This document shows positions 1-5,672 of a stretch of DNA of 5,941 nucleotides, piece by piece (positions within the stretch are counted from its first letter, which is position 1; each line of letters begins with the position of its first letter). Origin of the DNA: Bacteroidales bacterium (lineage in GTDB: Bacteria; Bacteroidota; Bacteroidia; Bacteroidales; JALTDM01); NCBI GenBank assembly GCA_026996635.1, contig JALWKH010000129.1, positions 1-5,941 on the forward strand, read 5' to 3'. A program made the translations under genes and the position numbers. A model generated the notes under the pieces. That model ran no database searches and had not been told where the DNA came from. It saw nothing but the letters and a program-made list of their open reading frames with translations.

Positions 1-231
1 ATAATTCAGCAGCACAACAATAATTGTTTTTGCACCCGGAACAAGCAATGAAGGATTAACACGCTTTTCAAGATTGTTGGCAAGGTAATCCATCTCTCCC
101 TGATAACCAAGCTTCAGCCATTCTTCATATTTAGCCTTCACATCATCATCCAACTCAATGGCTGGCGTAATACCGCAAGCATCAAAGCCTAAACTCAAAG
201 CCAATTCTTTAATTTCTTTTGCCTTTATCAT
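1..231 (-). CDS. queG: Epoxyqueuosine reductase QueG, N-terminal 77 residues (partial, runs off the window)
   Basis: QueG is a cytoplasmic cobalamin- and [4Fe-4S]-dependent enzyme that reduces epoxyqueuosine to queuosine at the tRNA wobble position, the last step of queuosine synthesis. Only the N-terminus is present: an open frame from an ATG at 231 down to base 1, 77 codons without a stop. It shows the usual family opening: an initial helix followed by LGFDACGITPA (residues 14-24), then WLKLGYQGEMDYLANN (38-53), the R-x-x-P of EKRVNPSLLVPGAK (55-68), and a hydrophobic strand ending in NY at the edge. The cobalamin-binding and ferredoxin-like parts lie outside the window. The start lies 23 bases inside the end of the DUF3108 gene, so it is probably translated from the same mRNA. 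No clear Shine-Dalgarno is visible, which is normal for Bacteroidota. The family call rests on recognised motifs, not on an alignment. Confidence 0.9.
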   Translation of the reverse strand, partial: MIKAKEIKELALSLGFDACGITPAIELDDDVKAKYEEWLKLGYQGEMDYLANNLEKRVNPSLLVPGAKTIIVVLLNY

Positions 232-1042
232 AGTACAAAAAAGAATCGGTAGGATATTTTAAACCCTTGTAATCAATCAAATACACAATCACTTTACCGA
301 CAAGAATGTAAGCCTCGATTTTTACGGGTATTTTATTTTTATCGTCAGAAATCCACACATACAGCCCGTCACCTCCTCTGAAAATACTGCCTTTTATTGT
401 GGTTGTAACAAATTTGTGAGTGTTAATTTCAAGTGTATCAGCCATTTTTACTTTTTCTTTGCCGAGATATGTTATTCCGATATCGAAAATCTTCCCGTCC
501 AGCACCATGTCCATATCGATTTTTTGACCTTTTTTCATTTTGTCCATATCCAACCCACGCAAATAATATGCTGAACTCAATGCATCACGCAGGCATTTGA
601 TATGCGAAATGGTGTCTTTATACGGAATTGAATCCGAATGGCTTATGCTCATATAAATTTTGTCTTTGCCGTAAGAAAATTTGTAGATATTATTCACCCT
701 GTATCCGCCTTCATCCGTTTGCCTGTGGTAATAAATCGGTCTAATGGTTTTTTCGTAAGTAATTACATCGTAACGGTCTCTAACCTTAAAAATCCAATCG
801 TAGTTGGGATAAGACCTGCCGGTAGAATAAAAATGAAAAAAAGTTTTTCCTTTTTTCACTAATGTGTCTACATTGAAAACCACCTCACCGGCATCAAAGT
901 TGATTCCCAAGGTATATCTTACCGTATATGTAAGCTTTTCTCCGGCTTTGAAAGGAATATCACCAACTTTCAGGCATTGGGACATAAGCGCCCCGCTGCC
1001 CGAAAGCAAGAGAATGACAATAAAATTAATGATTGACTTCAC
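209..1042 (-). CDS. Secreted DUF3108 domain-containing protein
   Basis: This 277-residue protein has an N-terminal signal peptide: basic MK, a hydrophobic stretch at about residues 5-19, and likely cleavage near the SQ at 21-22. The cysteine at 23 is not in a good lipobox, so a periplasmic rather than lipoprotein fate is preferred. The mature part starts with the typical DUF3108 opening, FKAGEKLTYTVRYTLGINFDAGEV (residues 31-54), and is rich in beta strands. It ends with the family-like segments VWISDDKNKIPVKIEAYILVGKV and LIDYKGLKYP. The family is common in Bacteroidota and Proteobacteria; its biochemical role is not established, and I do not assign one. The start is GTG at 1042. It is chosen because it gives a complete signal peptide, whereas the next ATG (Met20) would remove it. 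The start overlaps the end of the thiamine-binding protein gene by 17 bases, and the stop lies 23 bases inside queG, indicating translational coupling. Confidence 0.85.
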   Translation of the reverse strand: MKSIINFIVILLLSGSGALMSQCLKVGDIPFKAGEKLTYTVRYTLGINFDAGEVVFNVDTLVKKGKTFFHFYSTGRSYPNYDWIFKVRDRYDVITYEKTIRPIYYHRQTDEGGYRVNNIYKFSYGKDKIYMSISHSDSIPYKDTISHIKCLRDALSSAYYLRGLDMDKMKKGQKIDMDMVLDGKIFDIGITYLGKEKVKMADTLEINTHKFVTTTIKGSIFRGGDGLYVWISDDKNKIPVKIEAYILVGKVIVYLIDYKGLKYPTDSFLYYDKGKRN

Positions 1043-1340
1043 CTATTTTTTGTTGTATTGATTCGATTTTTGTTTTCAGCCTGTTAGATTTGTTTTGCCT
1101 GATGTCAAACTTAATTGAGCTGTAAACGCGCTTGGCACCGAGTTTTTCAAGCGTGTAATAACAAGCCTTGATAATGTCCAGAGCCTCTTCTATTGTGTCG
1201 GTTTCCACAATAGTTCCCATTGCCGTAAGTTGGTAATTATCAGTCATTTTTCTGATAGTGTCAATTACTTGGCTTACTTCTTTGCTTACGCTTTCTCCCC
1301 TGTCTGTCGGGAACATTGCAAATTCCATTAAAAACGACAT
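1026..1340 (-). CDS. MTH1187 family thiamine-binding protein (DUF77)
   Basis: This small cytoplasmic ferredoxin-fold protein has 104 residues, the full length for the MTH1187/YkoF-like family (Thiamine_BP, formerly DUF77). Members have been reported to bind thiamine or its pyrimidine part; they are not enzymes with a known reaction. Family landmarks are the opening strand FLMEFAMFPTDRGESVSKEV (residues 3-22), YQLTAMGTIVETDTIEEAL (36-54), and GAKRVYSSIKFDIRQNKSNRL (68-88) followed by a final helix. The first ATG (1340) is preferred over the internal ATG four codons later because the family opening strand begins there. The gene follows the SDR gene after 25 bases and overlaps the DUF3108 gene by 17, so it sits inside the operon. 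No thiamine-synthesis gene or TPP riboswitch is seen nearby, so its link to thiamine here is from family knowledge only. Confidence 0.88.
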   Translation of the reverse strand: MSFLMEFAMFPTDRGESVSKEVSQVIDTIRKMTDNYQLTAMGTIVETDTIEEALDIIKACYYTLEKLGAKRVYSSIKFDIRQNKSNRLKTKIESIQQKIGEVNH

Positions 1341-1365
1341 AGCCGTAATTTTTTTATGGTTAAAC

Positions 1366-2127
1366 TTATTCTTCGTTTCTAATCAAGTGTGATGTATTTG
1401 CCTGTGCTGTAGGCATTACCAGAATATCGTTTATAGTAACGTGATCGGGTCGTGTTACCAAAAATTCAATAACATCGGCAATATCTTCAGCGTGTAGCGG
1501 TTCAAAACCACGGTAAACCCTGTCTGCTTTTTCTTTGTTTCCTTTGTACCTTACAATTGAAAATTCCGTGTCTGCCATTCCGGGTGCCACATTTGTAATT
1601 TTAATGTTGTGCGGCAACAAGTCAATTCTCATAGCTTTGCTAAGGGCATCTACGGCGTGCTTTGTTGCACAATACACATTACCGTGGTAATAAACTTCTT
1701 TGCCTGCAACCGAGGCAATGTTGATGATATGGCCTTTTTGGCGTTTTATCATATATTGCATTACAACTTTGCTTACATACAGCAGACCTTTGATGTTGGT
1801 ATCAATCATTGTGTCCCAGTCTTTAGGGTCACCTTCGTTTATCGGACCGAAACCAACGGCAAGTCCCGCATTGTTTACCAATACATCAACGGCTTTCCAT
1901 TCTTCCGGCAATCCGCCGAGATATTTTTCAACTTCGTTCCAATTCCTCACATCAAAGTTTAGGGCGAGAACATCAACACCGTATTTATCCTTGATTTCGG
2001 CTTCCAACTCTTCCAACCTTTCTTTGCGGCGGCCTGTGATAATCACATTATAACCCAACGAAGCAAGCTTTAATGCTGTTGCCTTGCCGATACCCGCAGT
2101 TGCACCTGTTACTATTGCTATTTTCAT
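1366..2127 (-). CDS. SDR family NAD(P)-dependent oxidoreductase, YdfG-like (3-hydroxy acid / serine dehydrogenase type)
   Basis: This is a classical short-chain dehydrogenase of 253 residues, the expected length for the family. It has the nucleotide-binding TGATAGIG (residues 7-14), GRRKER at 32-37 (basic residues after strand 2, suggesting NADP(H)), the DV pair at 59-60, NNAG at 85-88, and the full catalytic set Asn111, Ser139 (NIAS), Tyr152 and Lys156 (YCATK). PG at 182-183 follows. The tail, with TINDILVMPTAQANT near residues 231-245, is characteristic of the YdfG group. E. coli YdfG oxidises L-allo-threonine, serine and other 3-hydroxy acids; the substrate here cannot be read from the sequence. 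It is the first gene of the minus-strand chain that continues into the thiamine-binding protein, DUF3108 and queG. A promoter box lies 24 bases upstream of its ATG. Confidence 0.93.
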   Translation of the reverse strand: MKIAIVTGATAGIGKATALKLASLGYNVIITGRRKERLEELEAEIKDKYGVDVLALNFDVRNWNEVEKYLGGLPEEWKAVDVLVNNAGLAVGFGPINEGDPKDWDTMIDTNIKGLLYVSKVVMQYMIKRQKGHIINIASVAGKEVYYHGNVYCATKHAVDALSKAMRIDLLPHNIKITNVAPGMADTEFSIVRYKGNKEKADRVYRGFEPLHAEDIADVIEFLVTRPDHVTINDILVMPTAQANTSHLIRNEE

Positions 2128-2150
2128 TGCTATTAGTTTTTATGTTTTTA

Positions 2151-2158
2151 CAAAATTA
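2151..2158 (-). promoter_or_regulatory. Candidate -7 promoter box TAATTTTG for the SDR-thiamine-BP-DUF3108-queG operon
   Basis: On the minus strand this reads TAATTTTG, an exact match to the Bacteroidota primary sigma -7 consensus TAnnTTTG. It is 24 bases from the SDR start codon and just beyond the stop of the upstream membrane-protein gene. A clean -33 TTTG is not visible, so the assignment rests on the -7 box and position only. Read-through from the upstream rlmD transcript is also possible, as I see no terminator in the 38-base gap. Confidence 0.4.
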
Positions 2159-2165
2159 GAAATTT

Positions 2166-2753
2166 TTACCCTTCCGATTTTTTTGCATTTCTCAAAATTT
2201 GAGATTCAATGCTTTTTAGTTTTTGTTCGCCCTCTTCTTCACCACCGTTAAGCAAATCAAGTCTTATTTTTGCACAAAGCCTCGAAAATTCAAGACTTAC
2301 TTCTTCCTCCTCAAGTTCGGTTAAGTTTATGTCTTCACTTACTTTGTTTAGCACATCAAGGAACTTTTCGTACTGGGACAAAACTTCAGGCGAAGCAATA
2401 ATTGAGAGTTTGTGGGTAAGCAAGTTCAATTTTATCCGTTCTTTGTCATCCAATTTGTGTGAAGTGAAAATCTCTTCCACAAAGTTTAGCAAATCAATGT
2501 AAAACTGGCTTTTCAGCTCGAAAAGTCTCAAACGCTGTTCTTTTTGAAGCTCCACTTCCGTTTGCCTGTTTAGCAATGCTGCCGTAATAATCATAGTTAC
2601 AATTGTTCCCAAAATGATGAGAATAATTTCTTGATTGAAAGGGAAATCGGATGTTACTTCGTAACTGATTTTGAAATACAAATAACCGAAAATGAATGTT
2701 AAAAAGACAAGTACGGAATAAAAAACTTTTGCAGTAGTTCCTGTAAATTTCAT
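2166..2753 (-). CDS. Hypothetical two-helix inner-membrane protein with a charged helical cytoplasmic domain
   Basis: I do not recognise this 195-residue protein. It has two hydrophobic helices, about residues 9-29 and 42-62, separated by a short acidic loop. A long hydrophilic and probably helical region follows (63-195): a basic/amphipathic stretch LNRQTEVELQKEQRLRLFEL right after the second helix, a Leu-rich middle, a run of glutamates (LTELEEEEVSLEF, 144-156), another acidic GGEEEGEQ patch, and a lysine-rich end. By charge, both termini are likely cytoplasmic. The pattern of two helices then a coiled-coil-like tail occurs in many membrane-anchored Bacteroidota proteins of unknown role. 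Its ATG is only 2 bases beyond the rlmD stop codon, so it is almost certainly co-transcribed with rlmD. No catalytic motif is visible. Confidence 0.8.
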   Translation of the reverse strand: MKFTGTTAKVFYSVLVFLTFIFGYLYFKISYEVTSDFPFNQEIILIILGTIVTMIITAALLNRQTEVELQKEQRLRLFELKSQFYIDLLNFVEEIFTSHKLDDKERIKLNLLTHKLSIIASPEVLSQYEKFLDVLNKVSEDINLTELEEEEVSLEFSRLCAKIRLDLLNGGEEEGEQKLKSIESQILRNAKKSEG

Positions 2754-2755
2754 AA

Positions 2756-4165
2756 TTAAGAATTTTTCAAATTTAATACGGCGATGTTTTCCACATGATA
2801 TGTATGCGGAAACATGTCGAAAGGTTTTATTAGTTCGACTTCATATTTCTCGCTAAGCAATTCTATATCACGGGCTTGTGTTGCGCTGTTGCAACTTACA
2901 TAAACTATCCTCTTGGGTTCGGTTTTCAATATGTTTTCCACCACATTTTTGTGCATACCGGCACGGGGCGGGTCGGTTATGACTACATCGGGTTTGCCGT
3001 ACTTGGCAAACATTTCGTCGCTGAAAATATCTTTGATGTCGCCCACTTCAAAATATGCGTTTTCTATTCCGTTCAGCCTTGCGTTTTCGTAAGCATCTTC
3101 CACAGCATCACCCACAGACTCGATGCCTACTACTTTTGATGCACTGCCTGCTACATACAAACTTATTGTTCCCGTTCCGCTGTAAAGGTCGTAAACCACT
3201 TCATTTCCCGACAGCGAAGCGTATTCTTTTACGTGATTGTACATATTCAAGGCTTGGCGGCTGTTGGTTTGGAAAAACGATTTCGGACTAATCTTAAACT
3301 TTAATCCTTCAAAATCTTCGATAATATATCCCGGACCGTAAAATACGGTATAATCCAAATCATAAAGGGTATCATTAAGTTTGTCATTGATAAAATAAAC
3401 CACAGTGGTAATTTCAGGGAATTTTTTCATCAGGGTGGAAAGCAAAAATTCTATTTCTTCCTGCCGGTATTCCGCAAAAGCAAAAATTACCATTATTTGG
3501 TTGGTATATTCGGTGGTGCGGATAATAAGGTTACGCAGAAAGCCTTTATTTTCTTTTATGTCGTAATATTCCCAATCGTTGGTGTCGGCAACTTTTTTTA
3601 CAAAGTTTCTTATTTGGTTTGAAATGTCGGCTTGCAGTTTGCATTCTTCAATGTTTATCACACGGTCGAACCTGCCGGGCAAATGAAATCCCAGTGCATT
3701 TTTTTTGTCAAACTTCTTGCCGCTTTTTATTTCTTCGTCAGTAAGCCAGCGACGGTTTGAAAAGGTAAAATCCAACCTGTTGCGGTATTCGTAAATCTTG
3801 GGCGAAGGTTCTATCGGAAAAACATGTTTAGGTTCTACTTTGCCGATTCGCCTGATGTTTTCGTAAACTTCGTTTTGCTTGTAATACAACTGCTTGTCAT
3901 ACTGCATATGTTGCCACTTGCATCCGCCACATATGCCGAAGTGCATACAAGCCGGTTCCGTTCTGTACTCCGACAATTTCTTAAACTCGAGCACTTTGGC
4001 TTCATCGTAGTTTTTCTTCTTCCTGATAACTTTTACATCGGCAACATCTCCCGGTACTGCACCTTTTATTAAAATTACCTTTCCGTCGTGCTTGGCAATT
4101 GCTTTACCTTTTGCCCCTACAGATAAAATTTCCAGATTTTCGATAATCCTTTTGCTTCTTCCCAT
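2756..4165 (-). CDS. rlmD: 23S rRNA (uracil-C5)-methyltransferase RlmD (RumA family)
   Basis: This cytoplasmic SAM-dependent enzyme methylates C5 of a uracil in 23S rRNA (U1939 in E. coli for RlmD). Residue numbers here count from the ATG at 4177. A TRAM RNA-binding domain spans about 12-68. The four [4Fe-4S] ligands are C77, C83, C86 (C-x5-C-x2-C) and C179. The methyltransferase domain has the SAM loop DLYSGTGTISL (330-340), FFQTN (301-305), DPPRAG (402-407), the nucleophile C429 in VSCN, and the base E463 in HVENIA. All key residues are present. The frame is open to an ATG at 4177, but the ATG at 4165 (fifth codon, MGRSKR) is chosen: it matches the usual start just before the TRAM domain, and a -7 box at 4186-4193 would leave almost no leader for the 4177 start. 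Paralogues with other uracil targets (RlmCD, TrmA-like) cannot be fully excluded, although TrmA lacks the cluster. Confidence 0.93.
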   Translation of the reverse strand: MGRSKRIIENLEILSVGAKGKAIAKHDGKVILIKGAVPGDVADVKVIRKKKNYDEAKVLEFKKLSEYRTEPACMHFGICGGCKWQHMQYDKQLYYKQNEVYENIRRIGKVEPKHVFPIEPSPKIYEYRNRLDFTFSNRRWLTDEEIKSGKKFDKKNALGFHLPGRFDRVINIEECKLQADISNQIRNFVKKVADTNDWEYYDIKENKGFLRNLIIRTTEYTNQIMVIFAFAEYRQEEIEFLLSTLMKKFPEITTVVYFINDKLNDTLYDLDYTVFYGPGYIIEDFEGLKFKISPKSFFQTNSRQALNMYNHVKEYASLSGNEVVYDLYSGTGTISLYVAGSASKVVGIESVGDAVEDAYENARLNGIENAYFEVGDIKDIFSDEMFAKYGKPDVVITDPPRAGMHKNVVENILKTEPKRIVYVSCNSATQARDIELLSEKYEVELIKPFDMFPHTYHVENIAVLNLKNS

Positions 4166-4185
4166 AATAAAAAACATCTATGCCA

Positions 4186-4193
4186 CAAAGATA
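4186..4193 (-). promoter_or_regulatory. Candidate -7 promoter box TATCTTTG for rlmD
   Basis: On the minus strand this reads TATCTTTG, an exact TAnnTTTG match, just downstream of the terminator of the preceding gene. Transcription would start around 4181, giving a leader of roughly 16 bases to the ATG at 4165 but only about 4 to the ATG at 4177. A T-rich run lies upstream in place of a clean -33 TTTG. Confidence 0.5.
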
Positions 4194-4213
4194 ATTCTTT
4201 ATTCCCGAAAACT

Positions 4214-4238
4214 AAAAAAGCAGCCCGATAGGCTGCTT
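4214..4238 (-). terminator. Intrinsic terminator of the DUF4177-like gene
   Basis: On the minus strand, an 8-bp stem AAGCAGCC / GGCTGCTT (4231-4238 with 4218-4225) closes a five-base loop and runs straight into six T residues. It lies 26 bases after the TAA of the 4264-4638 gene and before the rlmD promoter box, exactly where the two transcription units should be separated. The stem is GC-rich in otherwise AT-rich DNA. Confidence 0.88.
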
Positions 4239-4263
4239 ACTAAAATTGAATGCGAACAAAACT

Positions 4264-4638
4264 TTATTGTTTCTTTTCCCGTCTGAACAAATATCGTGTA
4301 ATAAAGATACCTGTTTTTTGTTCTGATGATTCCACACCTGAAGTTACTGCAATAAGTTCCCAGCCTTCTTGTGCAAGTTCATTAAGCCTTTCTACAATAA
4401 CCCTGTCGTTGTTTTGAATGTTCTTGAAATTGATACCTACCAAGCTGTAAAAGTTTTTTAGTTCCGTTTCCATTACCTGGCCGTCTTTTGCCGTTGTAAT
4501 GAGCCTTGAACGACCGAATCCGCCCGGTACAACAGATTCTACTGCACTGATTTGCAGGTATTCATACTTTTCGCCTTGTGAAAATGAATCTACGGCAAAC
4601 ATTACCAAAATTGCCAATGCTAATACTACTTTCTTCAT
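4264..4638 (-). CDS. Small secreted DUF4177-like protein
   Basis: This 124-residue protein has a clear signal peptide (MKK then a hydrophobic core to about residue 16, likely cleavage near FSQG at 19-22), so it is probably periplasmic. The mature domain of about 100 residues begins KYEYLQISAVES and contains GINFKNIQNNDRVIVERLNELAQEGWELIAV (68-98) and ends in FITRYLFRRE. The LNxLxxEGWELxxV motif and the final strand are the hallmark of DUF4177-like small proteins, whose function is unknown. It is a single-gene transcription unit: a TAnnTTTG box 17 bases upstream of the ATG and a strong terminator after the stop. Its upstream side borders the hairpin cluster, which begins about 50 bases beyond the promoter and leaves it intact. 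Confidence 0.8.
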   Translation of the reverse strand: MKKVVLALAILVMFAVDSFSQGEKYEYLQISAVESVVPGGFGRSRLITTAKDGQVMETELKNFYSLVGINFKNIQNNDRVIVERLNELAQEGWELIAVTSGVESSEQKTGIFITRYLFRREKKQ

Positions 4639-4654
4639 AATTTTAAGTTTTTTG

Positions 4655-4662
4655 CAAATTTA
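4655..4662 (-). promoter_or_regulatory. Candidate -7 promoter box TAAATTTG for the DUF4177-like gene
   Basis: The minus strand reads TAAATTTG, an exact TAnnTTTG match, 17 bases before the ATG at 4638. A TTTG lies 16 bases further upstream, slightly closer than usual for a -33 element. Position and motif together make this a fair candidate. Confidence 0.45.
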
Positions 4663-4716
4663 AACAAATTCCGCTAAGCAAAGAAAGTGCCAAAACTTAC
4701 AACTTGAAAAATCTAA

Positions 4717-4766
4717 GGCTAAAGTGTACGGTGATGTGCCGCCAAGCGTGCGGGGCTTTAGCCCCG
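4717..4766. repeat. Left edge of the hairpin cluster: half-site and GC-rich hairpin (4751-4766)
   Basis: Bases 4717-4724 read GGCTAAAG, half of the recurring GGCTAAAGCC palindrome with its right arm broken. At 4751-4766 is an intact hairpin, CGGGGC / GCCCCG with loop TTTA (TAAA on the minus strand). A short competing stem CCGC (4739-4742) / GCGG (4750-4753) overlaps its left arm. This segment has no counterpart on the right side of the transposase. Confidence 0.7.
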
Positions 4767-4780
4767 GAACAAATATGACG

Positions 4781-4969
4781 AAGGCTAAAGCCAATCGCAT
4801 TTTTATTCTTTTTATTTCCCCACCTTGAAAGGTGGGGCTAATCAATAATATGGTATTTTGAATGAATTATAAACGGGCTGAAGCCCGTTAAATTTGTATT
4901 GTTCGGTGATTTATTGCCGAAAATCATTATTAAAAATAAAAATGAATAGCACCGCCTTTTAAGGCGGTG
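4781..4969 (+). repeat. Left copy of the multi-hairpin module
   Basis: In order: GGC-TAAA-GCC (4783-4792); a 25-base AT-rich spacer; an 8-bp hairpin CCCCACCT / AGGTGGGG with loop TGAA (4818-4837); a 36-base spacer; a 7-bp hairpin AACGGGC / GCCCGTT with loop TGAA (4872-4889); about 60 bases of AT-rich DNA; then TGAATAG followed by an 8-bp hairpin CACCGCCT / AGGCGGTG with loop TTTA (4950-4969). Bases 4818-4887 align with 5526-5595 at 65 of 71 columns. Nothing coding is seen here; a short minus-strand frame across it is just palindrome sequence. Confidence 0.85.
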
Positions 4970-4985
4970 TCACAATATTTACCGT

Positions 4986-4993
4986 TAAATTTG
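4986..4993 (+). promoter_or_regulatory. Possible -7 promoter box TAAATTTG for the transposase gene
   Basis: An exact TAnnTTTG match on the plus strand, 49 bases before the transposase ATG, directly abutting the hairpin at 4992-5003. Transcription from here would start inside or beside that hairpin. There is no convincing -33 element, and the motif is AT-rich enough to arise by chance. Confidence 0.25.
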
Positions 4994-5003
4994 GCTTTAG
5001 CCA
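4992..5003. repeat. Short hairpin TGGC-TTTA-GCCA in the transposase leader
   Basis: A 4-bp stem with loop TTTA (TAAA on the other strand), the same core as the other hairpins of the cluster, 39 bases ahead of the transposase start. Between it and the ATG is only AT-rich DNA with a purine/A run and no strong Shine-Dalgarno. Confidence 0.6.
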
Positions 5004-5042
5004 CAGATTAAATGAAAAAGTTTAATTTTACGAAAAAAAGTT

Positions 5043-5483
5043 ATGTCGTTTGTAAAGGTTTATATTCATTATGTCTGGTCAACAAAAAACAGAGAACCGT
5101 TATTGACAAACGGAATTCGTCAAAAGGTATTTAACCATATTAAAGAAAACGCAGAATCTAAAAACATACATATTGATTTTATTAACGGTTATGTTGACCA
5201 TGTTCATTGTTTGGTTTCTTTACCTGATGATTTAAGTATCGGCAAGGTTGCCCAATTATTAAAAGGCGAATCATCTTATTGGGTAAATAAAAATAAAATT
5301 ACCAAAACAAAATTCGAATGGCAAAACGAATATTTTGCGGTTTCCGTTGATGATAATAATATTGATGCAGTTCGTGAATATATTAAAAATCAGGAAGAAC
5401 ATCATAAAAAAATTACATTCAGCCAAGAATATGAATTATTTATGAAAAGATATGGTTTCAAATTTTTAATTGATGAAGGGTAA
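5043..5483 (+). CDS. IS200/IS605-like (RAYT-type) single-strand DNA transposase
   Basis: This is a complete 146-residue Y1 transposase (Transposase_17 / Y1_Tnp, HUH endonuclease fold). Family members cut and join single-stranded DNA at hairpins through a covalent 5'-phosphotyrosine. Visible motifs are the opening strand VKVYIHYVWSTKNREPLL (4-21), the metal-binding HUH triad H53-V54-H55 within GYVDHVHCLVSL, the KGESSYW segment (74-80), FEWQNEYFAVSV (91-102), and the helix REYIKNQEEHH with predicted nucleophile Tyr113 and supporting Gln117. All catalytic residues are intact, so the gene may be active. Start is ATG 5043. It is the only plus-strand gene here, divergent from the DUF4177-like gene, with no tnpB partner. 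Its codons look more AT-rich than those of its neighbours. A hairpin repeat begins 8 bases after the stop. IS200 TnpA and RAYT cannot be separated by motifs alone; the surrounding palindromes favour RAYT. Confidence 0.92.
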   Translation: MSFVKVYIHYVWSTKNREPLLTNGIRQKVFNHIKENAESKNIHIDFINGYVDHVHCLVSLPDDLSIGKVAQLLKGESSYWVNKNKITKTKFEWQNEYFAVSVDDNNIDAVREYIKNQEEHHKKITFSQEYELFMKRYGFKFLIDEG

Positions 5484-5488
5484 AAACT

Positions 5489-5672
5489 AAGGCTAAAGCC
5501 TGTGTTGGATTTTGTCATTATTGTACCCCACCTTGAAAGGTGGGGCTAATCATAATGTGGTATTTTTGAATAAATGATAACCGGGCTGAAGCCCGCTTAA
5601 CAAACATACTGAAGTCTGTTTGGTAAGTTCGTTTACATTATTAACCTGAATAGACCTGTCTTTTAAGGCGGG
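5489..5672 (+). repeat. Right copy of the multi-hairpin module
   Basis: Same order as the left copy: AAGGC-TAAA-GCC (5489-5500), a 25-base spacer of unrelated sequence, the identical 8-bp hairpin at 5526-5545, a 36-base spacer, and CGGGC-TGAA-GCCCG at 5582-5595. An extra hairpin follows at 5601-5622 (9-bp arms with one mismatch, loop TGAA) that the left copy lacks. The module closes with TGAATAG (5647-5653) and a 7-bp hairpin at 5655-5672 with loop TTTA and two G-T wobble pairs. The two main spacers keep their lengths through compensating single-base indels. Confidence 0.85.

Noticed and set aside
638..862. Plus-strand frames opposite the DUF3108, SDR, membrane-protein and rlmD genes
   Set aside because: They lie fully antisense to well-supported genes, show no family motifs, and arise from open antisense frames in these genes.
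2128..2165. Riboswitch (for example TPP) ahead of the thiamine-binding protein operon
   Set aside because: The leader between the preceding stop and the SDR start is only 38 bases of AT-rich DNA, too short for a TPP aptamer.
4818..4837. The GC-rich hairpins as intrinsic terminators
   Set aside because: None is followed by a proper T-tract on either strand, and they repeat on both sides of one gene; only 4214-4238 has a true terminator form.
4660..4845. A 61-codon minus-strand frame through the left hairpin region
   Set aside because: It is made of palindrome sequence, overlaps the DUF4177-like gene's promoter, and has no domain-like composition or ribosome-binding site.
5561..5568. TATTTTTG in the right module as a promoter -7 box
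   Set aside because: It matches TAnnTTTG, but the left copy has lost one T at the same place, there is no downstream gene in range, and no -33 element is seen.
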